Source: Gemmatimonadaceae bacterium
Lineage (GTDB): Bacteria > Gemmatimonadota > Gemmatimonadetes > Gemmatimonadales > Gemmatimonadaceae
Assembly (NCBI GenBank): GCA_017881545.1
Contig: JADGQU010000021.1
Span: 1 to 16,173 of the forward strand
DNA length: 16,173 nucleotides
Direction: 5' to 3'
Each line of letters starts with the position of its first letter. The stretch's first letter is position 1. Below, one piece after another: positions 1-8,333 of the stretch. The position numbers were made by a program, and so were the translations under genes. The notes beneath the pieces were generated by a model, which was not told the origin of the DNA, made no database searches, and worked only from the letters and a program-made list of their open reading frames with translations.

Positions 1-2171
1 GCGACATCGAGGAGGATCTGCTGTTCGTCCTGGACGAGAAGGGACACACGGTTCACCTCACCGATGCCGGCGTCGATTTCATGTCGCCTCAGGCGCACGA
101 CCAGTTCGTGCTGCCCGATCTGTCGCAGGAAGTGCACGCGATCGATCACGATCCGAACATGACGCCCGCCGAGAAGCTCGAGGCGCGCAACACGCTGAAT
201 CGCGACTATGCCGCCAAGAGCGAGCGGCTGAACATCGTACATCAGCTGCTGCGCGCGCACGCCTTGTTCGAGCGGGACGTGAACTACGTCGTGCAGGAAG
301 GGCAGGTGCTGATCGTCGACGAGTTCACCGGGCGCACGATGCATGGGCGCCGTTGGTCCGAGGGGTTGCACCAGGCTGTCGAAGCGAAGGAAGGCGTCCA
401 GGTCAAAGGCGAGACGCAGACGCTCGCCACGATCACGATCCAGAACTATTTCCGCCTCTACGAGAAGCTGTCGGGAATGACCGGCACCGCCGAAACCGAA
501 GAGACGGAATTCCACGAGATCTACAAGCTCGGTGTGTCGGTGATACCGACCAACCGTCCGGTCATCCGCGAGGACAGACAGGACCTCGTTTACAAGACGC
601 GCCGCGAGAAGTACAACGCGATCCTCGAGGAGACGCAGCGACTGCACGGCCTCGGATTCCCGGTTCTCGTTGGAACGGTGAGCGTCGAGGTGTCGGAGAC
701 ACTCGCGCGCATGTTCAAGCGCGCCGGGATTCCGCACAACGTCCTCAACGCCAAGTACCACCAGCGTGAGGCCGAGATTGTAGCGGGAGCCGGGCAGCCC
801 GGCGCGGTGACCATTGCGACCAACATGGCAGGCCGCGGAACCGACATTAAGCTCGGGCCCGGCGTCACGGAATCGGCGCCGTCTCAGCGCATGGACGCGG
901 AGAACCAGCTCGCGGATGTGATCGAGTGCGGCGGCCTGCATATCATCGGCTCCGAGCGGCACGAGTCGCGCCGCATCGATCGCCAGCTCCGCGGGCGCGC
1001 GGGCCGTCAGGGAGATCCGGGCGCGTCGCAGTTCTTCCTGTCGCTCGAAGACGATCTCATGCGTCTCTTCGGCTCCGACCGCATCGCCAAGCTGATGGAC
1101 CGCATGGGCGCGGAGGAAGGCGAGATGCTCACGCACTCGCTCATCACGAGATCGATCGAGCAGGCGCAGAAGCGCGTCGAGCTCCAGAACTTCCAGTCAC
1201 GCAAGCGGCTGCTGGAATACGACGACGTGATGAACCAGCAGCGCGAGGTGATTTATTCGCTACGGTCGTTCGCGCTCGAGGGCGGGGAAGAGCTCAAGGC
1301 CGAATCGGAGAAGATGATCGAGAAAGGCGTCGTCAAGCGCGTCGAGAACATGCTTGGCGCGTTCGACTCGCAGGAGGAATGGGATTTCGCGCTGGTACGT
1401 CAGGATCTCCTGATGCACTACATGCTTGTCGTCCCGGGCTTCGAAGATGGCACGCTTCCCGGTAGTGAAGATGAAGCAAACCAGCGCGCGCTCGAAGCGG
1501 GCCGCAAGGCATTCAACGACAAGCTGCTGAGTCTCGGCGAATTCTCCGGCCAGCTGCTGGCGATCGTCATGCTGCAAGTTCTCGACGAAAAGTGGAAGGA
1601 CCATCTCTACGACCTGGACCAGCTTCGAAATGCTATCGGCTACCGCTCGTGGGGCCAGAAGGATCCGCTCATCGAGTACAAGCACGAGGCGTACAACATG
1701 TTCGTGGATCTGATGGACGACATCCACAACACGTTCACAGAGAGATTCCTGCGCGCGCAGATTACGTTCGAGGAACGGCAAGCGCCGCCGCCGCCGATGT
1801 ACTTAAGCGGCCCGGACCTGGACGGGAACGGGGAAGAGCGCGCTCCGAGACAGCGCCGGAAGGAGTTCAACGCGCTCGGCGTCATGGAGGAGGTCGGCGC
1901 CGACGATGGCGAAGGAACCGATGCCACCCTCGACATCGCACCGGCCGAGGCTCCGAAGAGGGGCGTCGCGGTGCGTCCTGAACCGACTGTGCACCTCGGT
2001 AGCAAGAGCTCGCCGTTGAGCAAGGCTCTGTCAGGGGGGCCTAATGTCGGTGTACCGGGAGTACCGGGTGCGCCCGGAAGCTCGGCGGATTGGAGCAACG
2101 TTGGCCGGAATGATCCTTGTCCGTGCGGGTCGGGGAAGAAGTTCAAGAAATGCCACGGCGCCAATCTTTAG
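1..2171 (+). CDS. secA: Preprotein translocase subunit SecA, 5'-truncated by the window edge
   Basis: SecA is the cytoplasmic ATPase motor that drives unfolded secretory proteins through the SecYEG channel. The reading frame is already open at base 3 and runs to TAG at 2169-2171, about 722 visible codons; the N-terminal nucleotide-binding fold with Walker A lies outside the window. Visible in order are the end of the preprotein cross-linking region (VDEFTGRTMHGRRWSEGL), the second helicase-like fold with TNMAGRGTDIKLG and LRGRAGRQGDPG, the helical scaffold/wing region (DEKWKDHLYDLDQLR) and a proline/glycine-rich linker. The C-terminal zinc motif CPCGSGKKFKKCHG has Cys codons at 2118, 2124 and 2151 and His at 2154; in known SecA proteins this site binds zinc and contacts SecB or the ribosome. 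The ATG at 81 is internal, since the codons upstream (DLLFVLDEKGHTVHLT) are typical SecA. Identity is very secure. Confidence 0.98.
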   Translation, partial: DIEEDLLFVLDEKGHTVHLTDAGVDFMSPQAHDQFVLPDLSQEVHAIDHDPNMTPAEKLEARNTLNRDYAAKSERLNIVHQLLRAHALFERDVNYVVQEGQVLIVDEFTGRTMHGRRWSEGLHQAVEAKEGVQVKGETQTLATITIQNYFRLYEKLSGMTGTAETEETEFHEIYKLGVSVIPTNRPVIREDRQDLVYKTRREKYNAILEETQRLHGLGFPVLVGTVSVEVSETLARMFKRAGIPHNVLNAKYHQREAEIVAGAGQPGAVTIATNMAGRGTDIKLGPGVTESAPSQRMDAENQLADVIECGGLHIIGSERHESRRIDRQLRGRAGRQGDPGASQFFLSLEDDLMRLFGSDRIAKLMDRMGAEEGEMLTHSLITRSIEQAQKRVELQNFQSRKRLLEYDDVMNQQREVIYSLRSFALEGGEELKAESEKMIEKGVVKRVENMLGAFDSQEEWDFALVRQDLLMHYMLVVPGFEDGTLPGSEDEANQRALEAGRKAFNDKLLSLGEFSGQLLAIVMLQVLDEKWKDHLYDLDQLRNAIGYRSWGQKDPLIEYKHEAYNMFVDLMDDIHNTFTERFLRAQITFEERQAPPPPMYLSGPDLDGNGEERAPRQRRKEFNALGVMEEVGADDGEGTDATLDIAPAEAPKRGVAVRPEPTVHLGSKSSPLSKALSGGPNVGVPGVPGAPGSSADWSNVGRNDPCPCGSGKKFKKCHGANL

Positions 2172-2204
2172 TTCGAGATCGCGGCCCCCACTGGCGTCTT
2201 CAAT

Positions 2205-2226
2205 ACCAAAGCAGGGAGCCGTAAGC
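2205..2226 (+). repeat. Dispersed intergenic element, copy A
   Basis: The core ACCAAAGCAGGGAGCC continues as GTAAGC and matches copy B (8833-8854) at 20 of 22 positions. It starts 34 bases after the secA stop and about 100 bases before the oxidoreductase start. It is followed by a perfect 6-bp hairpin, AGCGAA (2224-2229) with TTCGCT (2239-2244) around a 9-base loop. GCCGTA at the end of the core (2218-2223) can pair with TACGGT at 2256-2261, enclosing that hairpin. The family is unknown to me; a leader RNA or a DNA-level repeat are both possible. Confidence 0.6.
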
Positions 2227-2242
2227 GAACTATGCTGTTTCG

Positions 2243-2289
2243 CTGGGAGCTTCCATACGGTGCGACTGGGAGCTTTCATGACGGTGCGA
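2243..2289 (+). repeat. Tandem imperfect repeat carrying duplicated ribosome-binding-like motif
   Basis: Two adjacent units, 2243-2265 (23 bases) and 2266-2289 (24 bases), share CTGGGAGCTT, CAT and ACGGTGCGA and differ by one substitution and one inserted base. Each contains a GGGAG motif 5-6 bases before a CAT trinucleotide. In the second unit the extra G makes CATG, creating an ATG at 2278 at good spacing from GGGAG; the first unit reads CATAC and has no start codon. The repeat occupies the leader of the oxidoreductase gene. Confidence 0.7.
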
Positions 2290-2310
2290 GAGGTCACACA
2301 AGCGAAGTGA
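2278..2310 (+). CDS. Possible 10-codon upstream reading frame coupled to the oxidoreductase
   Basis: ATG at 2278 follows GGGAG (2268-2272) by 5 bases and encodes MTVREVTQAK before TGA at 2308-2310. That stop overlaps the proposed GTG start of the next gene (2307-2309) in a GTGA arrangement, the same layout used between several real gene pairs here. The downstream gene's own purine-rich stretch GAGAGG (2288-2293) is 13 bases from its GTG, rather far, so coupled re-initiation from this small frame is plausible. It may equally be chance; nothing in the peptide suggests an attenuator. Confidence 0.3.
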   Translation: MTVREVTQAK

Positions 2311-3323
2311 CCGACAAGCGAATCGCCCCGGTTCGCTGGGGGATACTCGGCGCCGCCAACATCGCGCTGAAGAAAGTCATACCCGGAATGCAAAAAAGCG
2401 CGCTGGCACAGGTTGTCGCCATTGCATCGCGAGATATTGCAAAGGCGCGCGCAGCCGCGAAGAGCCTGGGCATTCCCCGGGCGTACGGCTCGTATCAGGA
2501 ATTGATCGACGATCCCGAGATCGAGGCGATCTACAATCCATTGCCGAATCATTTGCACGTGCCGTGGTCAATTCGTGCGGCCGAGCGGGGGAAGCACGTG
2601 CTGTGCGAGAAGCCAATTGCATTGACTGCGCGGGAGGCGCTTGAACTGCTCGAGGCTCGGGACCGGAACGGCGTCCAGATCGGGGAGGCGTTCATGGTTC
2701 GGACGCATCCGCAGTGGCTCAAGGTGAAAGAGATAGTTGCCTCGGGAAGGATCGGCGACCTGCGCCTGATCTCGGGTCATTTCAGCTACTATCGGCGCGA
2801 TCTCGCGGACATCCGCAGTCGGGTAGAGTGGGGCGGCGGCGCGCTGATGGATGTCGGGTGTTATCCGATAACAATCTCGCGGTGGCTGTTCGGCGCTGAG
2901 CCGACAGAGGTCGTCGGATTGATCGAGCGTGATCCTGAGATGCAGATCGATCGGTTGACGTCGGGTCTTCTTCGTTTCGAGAAGGGACAGGCGACGTTCA
3001 GTTGTGCTACGCAGCTCGTGGCGTTTCAGTCCGTGCAGATCTTCGGAACGAAGGGGCGCATCGCCGCTTCCTTCCATGCGAATCCGCGTGATGCATGTCG
3101 GATTTATGTTGACGACGGCAGCGATCTGGCGGGCGGCGGGATCGAGACGATCACGTTTCCGGCGGTGGATCAGTTCAGCGTCCAGGCAGATCGCTTCTCC
3201 GAGGCTATCCGGGGCGTCGGCACTGTTCCTGTCTCCCTCGAGGATGCGATGGGAAACATGGCCGTGATAGACGCCTTGTTTCGATCAGCGGAATCGCATG
3301 GCTGGGAGCGGCCGGGATCGTAA
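2307..3323 (+). CDS. Gfo/Idh/MocA-family NAD(P)-dependent oxidoreductase
   Basis: A 338-residue protein of normal family length. An N-terminal Rossmann fold begins at once (WGILGAANIA, residues 11-20), giving the dinucleotide-binding glycine pattern. The family signature CEKPIALTAREALELLEA follows, with E101-K102-P103; that lysine is catalytic in characterised members. The C-terminal mixed sheet domain has GGGALMDVGCYPI with D182 and Y186 at the substrate-binding positions. The DVGCY variant resembles sugar or dihydrodiol dehydrogenases of the D-xylose 1-dehydrogenase type rather than inositol dehydrogenase, but the substrate cannot be read from sequence. GTG at 2307 was chosen because homology begins just after it; the ATG at 2232 would add residues coded by the leader repeat. 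No functional partner is adjacent: secA lies upstream and radC downstream. Confidence 0.9.
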   Translation: MTDKRIAPVRWGILGAANIALKKVIPGMQKSALAQVVAIASRDIAKARAAAKSLGIPRAYGSYQELIDDPEIEAIYNPLPNHLHVPWSIRAAERGKHVLCEKPIALTAREALELLEARDRNGVQIGEAFMVRTHPQWLKVKEIVASGRIGDLRLISGHFSYYRRDLADIRSRVEWGGGALMDVGCYPITISRWLFGAEPTEVVGLIERDPEMQIDRLTSGLLRFEKGQATFSCATQLVAFQSVQIFGTKGRIAASFHANPRDACRIYVDDGSDLAGGGIETITFPAVDQFSVQADRFSEAIRGVGTVPVSLEDAMGNMAVIDALFRSAESHGWERPGS

Positions 3324-3366
3324 AGCGGCAGCGCCCCGATGATGCTTGTGACCGCGCGGTGCCGCT
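3324..3366 (+). terminator. Stem-loop between the oxidoreductase and radC, possible terminator
   Basis: AGCGGCAGCGC (3324-3334), immediately after the stop codon, pairs with GCGC then TGCCGCT (3354-3357 and 3360-3366), with a two-base GG bulge and a 19-base loop. There is no T-run after it, so it is not a classical intrinsic terminator. It may reduce read-through or protect the 3' end. Confidence 0.35.
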
Positions 3367-3407
3367 CTCGCGCTGCCACCCCGCGAGACTCTCGAATCCG
3401 CATGTAT

Positions 3408-3412
3408 GGAGG
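3408..3412 (+). promoter_or_regulatory. Ribosome binding site that decides the radC start
   Basis: GGAGG stands 5 bases before TTG at 3418. It overlaps the only nearby in-frame ATG (3406) and so cannot serve it, and the stretch upstream of that ATG has no Shine-Dalgarno-like sequence. This favours a TTG start. Confidence 0.6.
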
Positions 3413-3417
3413 TCGAG

Positions 3418-4101
3418 TTGTCACTTACAATACGAGAGCTCCCGGCTGCCGAAAGGCCGCGGGAACGACTGCGCAGTCACGGGGCGCACGCTTTGAGCTC
3501 GAGCGAGCTACTCGCTATTCTTATAGGAAGCGGTTCCGAGGGCCGATCCGCCATCGGAATTGGCCAGGAGATTCTTTCCACTTGCCGGGGATCGCTCCGG
3601 CTGCTGGCGACTCAGCCGGTGGCCACCCTCACAAGCATCAGGGGTGTCGGAACGGCCCGGGCGGTTGGCATTCACGCGGCGCTAGAGCTGGGACGGCGCA
3701 TGGCGGCCGAGGAACGGCAGGAAGGGGCGCCCGTGCGTTGGCCCCGAGACGTCTACGAGATCTTCGCCCAGCGCCTGGAGGATCTTCCAGTCGAGGAGTT
3801 CCACGTCGCGGTCCTCGACTCGCAGCACCGGCTCGAGCGCGACATCACCGTAACACGCGGCCTGCTCAATTCGTCGCTCGTGCATCCGCGTGAGGTGTTC
3901 CGGGAAGCGATCGCCGAGAGGGCGGCGGCGATCATCCTGGTTCACAATCACCCGAGCGGGGATCCGACACCCTCGCCCGACGACAGGGTAGTAACAGAGC
4001 AGCTCGTGCAGGCGGGCAAGGTACTCGACATACCAGTGCAGGATCACGTTATTATCGGAAGGGGACGCTACATAAGCTTCGCGGAGGCGGGACTGTTGTG
4101 A
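3418..4101 (+). CDS. radC: RadC-family JAMM/MPN-domain protein
   Basis: The 227-residue protein has the usual RadC layout: an N-terminal helix-hairpin-helix region (ELLAILIGSG, then SIRGVGTARAVGIHAALELG) and a C-terminal JAMM metalloprotease-like domain with HNHPSGDPTPSPDD, giving H176, H178, S186 and D189 as metal-site and active-site positions. Despite the name, a role in DNA repair is not firmly established for the family, and the biochemical activity is unknown. TTG 3418 is preferred for its GGAGG; starting at ATG 3406 would add four residues (MEVE). Its stop overlaps the rel start in GTGA, so the two should be translated together. The company of rel and uvrB fits a stress or repair setting without proving one. 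Confidence 0.93.
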   Translation: MSLTIRELPAAERPRERLRSHGAHALSSSELLAILIGSGSEGRSAIGIGQEILSTCRGSLRLLATQPVATLTSIRGVGTARAVGIHAALELGRRMAAEERQEGAPVRWPRDVYEIFAQRLEDLPVEEFHVAVLDSQHRLERDITVTRGLLNSSLVHPREVFREAIAERAAAIILVHNHPSGDPTPSPDDRVVTEQLVQAGKVLDIPVQDHVIIGRGRYISFAEAGLL

Positions 4102-6293
4102 CGGCAGGCGCGATCAAGGAAAAGGAGACACTTCCCGCCTTGCTTCAGGGGGATCTTCCGGAGCGCCTCGACCGGGAGCTGCTCGTGCGCGCCTATAGGT
4201 TCAGCGAAAAGGCGCACGAAGGGCAGAAGCGCCTCTCTGGGGAAAAGTTCGTCTCGCATTGCGTTGAGGTCGCGAAGATCCTCGTCGACCTCCAGCTTGA
4301 TTCCACGACGGTCGCTAGCGGCCTGATTCACGACGTCGTCGAGGACACCGCGGTTACGGTTGACGACATCGAGGCGGAGTTCGGCAAGGAGATCGCCGAG
4401 ATCGTCGACGGCCTGACGAAAATCGGCCACCTGCCCCTCAACTCATCGCAGGACCGGCAGGTCGAGAACTATCGCAAGCTGCTGCTCTCGATCGCCAAGG
4501 ATGCGCGCGTCATCCTCATCAAGCTCGCGGACCGCCTGCACAACATGCGGACGCTGCAGTTCCTTCCAGTCGATCGCCAGAAGCGCATCGCTACCGAAAC
4601 GCGGGACCTGTACGCCCCGCTGGCTCACCGATTCGGAATGGCGCGCGTGAAGTGGGAACTCGAGGACCTCGCGTTCAAGCACCTCGAGCCGTCGGAGTAT
4701 AAGACACTCGCCAAGAAAGTCTCGACTCGCCGCGTGGAGCGCGAGAAGTCGATCGCGCAGCTGAGGGAGCCGCTCGACGCCCAGCTGAAAAAATCCGGGA
4801 TCGCCAACGTCGAAGTGACCGGCCGGGCCAAGCACCTCTGGTCGATCCAGAAGAAGATGAAGAAGTGGGACAAGCCGTACGAGGAGATCTACGACCTGCT
4901 CGCGATTCGCGTTCTCGTCGAGTCCGTCCCCGACTGCTACCACGCCTTGGGCGTCATCCACGATCAGTTCACGCCGCTTCAGGAGCGCATCAAGGACTAC
5001 ATCGCCCAGCCCAAATCGAATGGCTACCAGTCGCTGCATACGACAGTGTTCGGGCCGGGGCGGCAGCTGTTCGAGATTCAGATTCGTACGCGCCTGATGC
5101 ACCGCACGGCGGAGTACGGAATCGCGGCGCACTGGCGGTTCAAGGAAGACTCGAAGAGCGCGGACGAGCTGGATCGCGCGCTCCAGTGGTTCAGGCAGGT
5201 GCTCGAGCTGCAGCTCGACGCGAAGACGCCCGACGAATTCCTCGAATTCCTCAAGCTCGATCTCTATCAGGACGAGATCTTCGTTTTCACGCCGACGGGC
5301 GACGTGATCCAGCTGCCGAAGGGCGCGACCCCGATCGACTTCGCGTTCGCAGTGCACACCGAAGTCGGTTTGCATTGCCAGGGAGCACGCATCAACGGCC
5401 GCATCTCAAGCCTCGCGCGCGAGCTCAAGAACTCCGAGACCGTGGAGATCATCACATCTCCGTCGGCGAAGCCGAGCAGAGACTGGCTGGCCCACGTCAG
5501 GACGGGGCGCGCGCGACACAAGATTCGGCAACGCATCCGTATCGAGGAGCACACTACCTCGATCAAGCTCGGACGTGAGATCCTCGAGCGCGAGCTCAAG
5601 AGGCGGCGACTGACCAGACCGGAGGATCCTGACCTGCTGAGGGTCGCCAAAATCCTTCATCTGACATCCCTGGACCATTTGATCGCGTCGATCGGCCAGG
5701 GGGACGTAAACGTCTCCCAGATCGTGAAGGAGCTGTGGCCCGACGCGGAGACCTCCGCAGACGCCCCCAAGCCGGGTCCGCTCGACTGGTTGGTAGACCG
5801 CGTCCGTGGCGCTCCGAAGGGCGTCCGCATTCAGGGCGTCGACGGGATGATGGTCCGCTACGCCCAGTGTTGTCAGCCTGTACCCGGAGATCCGGTTGTG
5901 GGGTATGTAACAAGGGGACGCGGGGTCAGCATCCACCGATCGGATTGTCCAAATCTTCTCATGCTCGTGCAGGAGCCGGAGCGCCGGCTCGAGATAGATT
6001 GGAAGGAGCTGGAAGGAGAGAAGTTCATGGTGCGTCTCGCGCTCGAGGCGACGGACCGCCGCGGACTTTACGCTGACCTCGCCACCGCCGTCTCAGCGAC
6101 GGGCACCGACATCCGAAGCTTCGAGCTGCACAGCGCCGACGGCCACGTGATCGGAGAGCTCGCCGTCGAAGTCGGCAACCTTGCTCACCTTCAAAAAATT
6201 CTCAAGGCAGCCAGACGCGTGAAAGGCGTGACGGAAGTCGCGCGGCGCGAGCGGTTGTCCAGCGACATAAAGAATGGCCAAAGCGGTATTTGA
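4098..6293 (+). CDS. rel: Bifunctional (p)ppGpp synthetase/hydrolase (Rel/SpoT)
   Basis: A 731-residue long RSH protein that makes and degrades the alarmone (p)ppGpp. The HD hydrolase domain looks intact: H54, H78-D79, E82-D83 (LIHDVVEDT), and D145 and N149 in KLADRLHNMRTL. The synthetase domain has RIKDYIAQPKSNGYQSLH starting near residue 297. The basic RxKD form is the one found in bifunctional enzymes, whereas the synthetase-only RelA type carries ExDD. A TGS domain follows (about 393-455, IFVFTPTGDVIQLPKGATP), then the conserved-cysteine region with C591-C592 (YAQCCQPVPGDPVVGYV) and a C-terminal ACT domain (about 644-720). The GTG start overlaps the radC stop; GGAGG at 4083-4087 is 10 bases upstream. 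The 3' end overlaps uvrB by 20 bases, linking alarmone metabolism and excision repair in one transcript. Confidence 0.97.
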   Translation: MTAGAIKEKETLPALLQGDLPERLDRELLVRAYRFSEKAHEGQKRLSGEKFVSHCVEVAKILVDLQLDSTTVASGLIHDVVEDTAVTVDDIEAEFGKEIAEIVDGLTKIGHLPLNSSQDRQVENYRKLLLSIAKDARVILIKLADRLHNMRTLQFLPVDRQKRIATETRDLYAPLAHRFGMARVKWELEDLAFKHLEPSEYKTLAKKVSTRRVEREKSIAQLREPLDAQLKKSGIANVEVTGRAKHLWSIQKKMKKWDKPYEEIYDLLAIRVLVESVPDCYHALGVIHDQFTPLQERIKDYIAQPKSNGYQSLHTTVFGPGRQLFEIQIRTRLMHRTAEYGIAAHWRFKEDSKSADELDRALQWFRQVLELQLDAKTPDEFLEFLKLDLYQDEIFVFTPTGDVIQLPKGATPIDFAFAVHTEVGLHCQGARINGRISSLARELKNSETVEIITSPSAKPSRDWLAHVRTGRARHKIRQRIRIEEHTTSIKLGREILERELKRRRLTRPEDPDLLRVAKILHLTSLDHLIASIGQGDVNVSQIVKELWPDAETSADAPKPGPLDWLVDRVRGAPKGVRIQGVDGMMVRYAQCCQPVPGDPVVGYVTRGRGVSIHRSDCPNLLMLVQEPERRLEIDWKELEGEKFMVRLALEATDRRGLYADLATAVSATGTDIRSFELHSADGHVIGELAVEVGNLAHLQKILKAARRVKGVTEVARRERLSSDIKNGQSGI

Positions 6294-8331
6294 TCTACAG
6301 GCGCCTTTCCAGCCGGCGGGCGACCAACCAAGAGCGATTGCGGAGCTGACCAAAGGTCTCGAACGGGGCGACCGGTTCCAGACTCTGCTCGGCGTGACCG
6401 GATCCGGAAAGACGATGACGATCGCGAACGTCATCAGAAATTTCGGGCGGCCGACGCTCGTGCTGTCGCACAACAAGACACTGGCCGCTCAACTCTACGG
6501 CGAAATCAAGGGCTTTTTCCCGCACAACGCGGTCGAGTACTTCATCTCGTACTACGACTACTACCAGCCGGAAGCGTACGTCCCGACGACCGACACCTAC
6601 ATCGAGAAAGATGCGTCGATCAACGAGGACATCGACCGGCTGCGTCTGCGCGCGACGTCGAGCCTGATGGAGCGCGACGATGTCATCATCGTCGCGACCG
6701 TGTCCGCAATTTACGGACTGGGCGATCCGCGCAGCTATCGAGAGCAGATGGTGACGCTCACGAAGGGGCAAAGGATTCCACGCGACGACATCCTGCGGTC
6801 GCTGGTGAAGATCCAGTATTCGCGCAACGACATGGGGCTCGAGCGCGGCACTTTCCGCGTGCGCGGCGACACCGTCGAGATTCTCCCCGCCTACGAAGAG
6901 CAGGGAGTTCGGGTCGAGATGTGGGGCGACGAGATCGAGAAGATCAGTAAAATCAATCCTCTTACCGGAGATACCATCGCCAATCTCGAAAAGGCGGCGA
7001 TCTATCCGGCGAAGCATTTCGTGACGTCGCGCCCCACCATCGAGCGCGCGGTCGGGCTCATTCGGGAGGAGCTCGCCCAGCGGCTCACCGAGTTGCGGTC
7101 GTCCGGGAAGCTGCTCGAAGCGCAGCGTCTCGAGTCGCGCACCAACTTCGACATCGAGATGATGCTGGAGATCGGGACGTGCGCGGGCATCGAGAACTAC
7201 TCTCGTCACCTGTCCGGGCGTGCGCAGGGTGAGAGGCCAGCCTGCCTGTTCGACTACTATCCCGAGGATTTTCTCGTGGTGGTGGATGAGTCGCACGTCA
7301 CCCTGCCGCAGATCGGCGGAATGTTCAACGGCGATCGCGCCCGCAAACTCACGCTCGTCGACTACGGATTCCGCCTGCCGAGCGCGCTCGACAACCGGCC
7401 CCTGATGTTCGATGAGTTCCTTTCGCTGACACCGCGGGCGCTCAACATCACCGCGACTCCGGGTGAGATCGAGCTGCGGCTGTCGGAGGGCGTCATCGTC
7501 GAGCAGATCATCCGGCCCACCGGACTCGTGGATCCGGAGATCGAAGTTCGGCCGGTGCGCGGCCAGGTTGACGACCTGCTGAACGAGATCCGGATTCGCG
7601 AGAAAAAAAGCGAGCGTGTTCTAGTCACGACCCTGACCAAGCGCATGGCGGAGGATCTCGCCGACTATCTCCAGCAGATGGGGGTGCGCGTGCGGTACAT
7701 GCACGCCGACATCGACGCCATCGAGCGCATGGAGATCGTCCGCGGTCTCCGGCTCGGCGAGTTCGATGTTCTGATCGGAATTAATCTTCTGCGCGAAGGC
7801 CTCGACCTGCCTGAGGTTTCTCTCGTCGCGATTCTCGATGCGGATCAGGAAGGATTTCTTCGCAGCGACCGGTCGCTAATTCAGACGGTGGGACGCGCGG
7901 CGCGGCATCTGAGCGGCCGCGCGATCTTCTACGCGGACAGAATGACTGGCTCGATGCAGCGGTGCATCGACGAGACCAGCCGGCGCAGAGTGATTCAGAC
8001 AGCGTACAACCTCGAGCACGGAATCACGCCGGTGAGCGTGAAGAAGAGCGTCGATCAGGTCCGGTTTACAACGCGCGTTGCTGATTCGCGGGTGGAGCGG
8101 GACGAGCGGGAGCGAGAGAAGGGGCGCCGCGTCGCGGAATCGGGATCGCATTACGGCGTGGAGAATCTGCCGGCGCTCATCGCGGACCTCGAGGCCCAGA
8201 TGCGCGAGGCCGCGACCAATCTCGATTTCGAGACGGCCGCCCGCCTTCGCGACGAGCTGTTCGAGGTAAAAGCCAAAGCCGGACGTCAGGACAGCAGTCG
8301 AGGATCACTGGCGGGCCTCCACGGCCGCTAG
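6274..8331 (+). CDS. uvrB: Excinuclease ABC subunit B
   Basis: UvrB is the damage-verifying helicase-like subunit of nucleotide excision repair; it receives DNA from UvrA and recruits UvrC. At 685 residues it is of normal length. Seen are Walker A GVTGSGKT (residues 40-47), the beta-hairpin region YYDYYQPEAYVPTTDTYIEK that clamps DNA, the DEAD-like box DESHVTLPQ, helicase motifs ending in QTVGRAARHLSGRAIFYAD, and the C-terminal UVR domain (about 632-662, DLEAQMREAATNLDFETAAR) that binds UvrC. The ATG at 6274 lies inside the 3' end of rel, and only a weak purine stretch (AAAGA) precedes it, so translation probably depends on coupling. No LexA-like operator is expected inside the operon and none was noticed. 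Confidence 0.98.
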   Translation: MAKAVFDLQAPFQPAGDQPRAIAELTKGLERGDRFQTLLGVTGSGKTMTIANVIRNFGRPTLVLSHNKTLAAQLYGEIKGFFPHNAVEYFISYYDYYQPEAYVPTTDTYIEKDASINEDIDRLRLRATSSLMERDDVIIVATVSAIYGLGDPRSYREQMVTLTKGQRIPRDDILRSLVKIQYSRNDMGLERGTFRVRGDTVEILPAYEEQGVRVEMWGDEIEKISKINPLTGDTIANLEKAAIYPAKHFVTSRPTIERAVGLIREELAQRLTELRSSGKLLEAQRLESRTNFDIEMMLEIGTCAGIENYSRHLSGRAQGERPACLFDYYPEDFLVVVDESHVTLPQIGGMFNGDRARKLTLVDYGFRLPSALDNRPLMFDEFLSLTPRALNITATPGEIELRLSEGVIVEQIIRPTGLVDPEIEVRPVRGQVDDLLNEIRIREKKSERVLVTTLTKRMAEDLADYLQQMGVRVRYMHADIDAIERMEIVRGLRLGEFDVLIGINLLREGLDLPEVSLVAILDADQEGFLRSDRSLIQTVGRAARHLSGRAIFYADRMTGSMQRCIDETSRRRVIQTAYNLEHGITPVSVKKSVDQVRFTTRVADSRVERDEREREKGRRVAESGSHYGVENLPALIADLEAQMREAATNLDFETAARLRDELFEVKAKAGRQDSSRGSLAGLHGR

Positions 8332-8333
8332 AG

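Noticed and set aside
2172..2204. Intrinsic terminator after secA
   Set aside because: No GC stem followed by a T-run was found in this stretch.
2232..2306. ATG start at 2232 for the oxidoreductase
   Set aside because: The added 25 residues are coded by the hairpin and tandem repeat of the leader, and the Rossmann fold begins just after GTG 2307.
4443..5375. 310-codon open frame on the - strand across rel
   Set aside because: Antisense shadow of a strongly conserved coding sequence; low-complexity leucine/arginine/glutamate composition and no motif.
6295..7296. 333-codon open frame on the - strand across uvrB
   Set aside because: It is a mirror of the GC-rich codon bias of uvrB; the protein is arginine/valine-rich without any recognisable domain, while the + strand is clearly UvrB.
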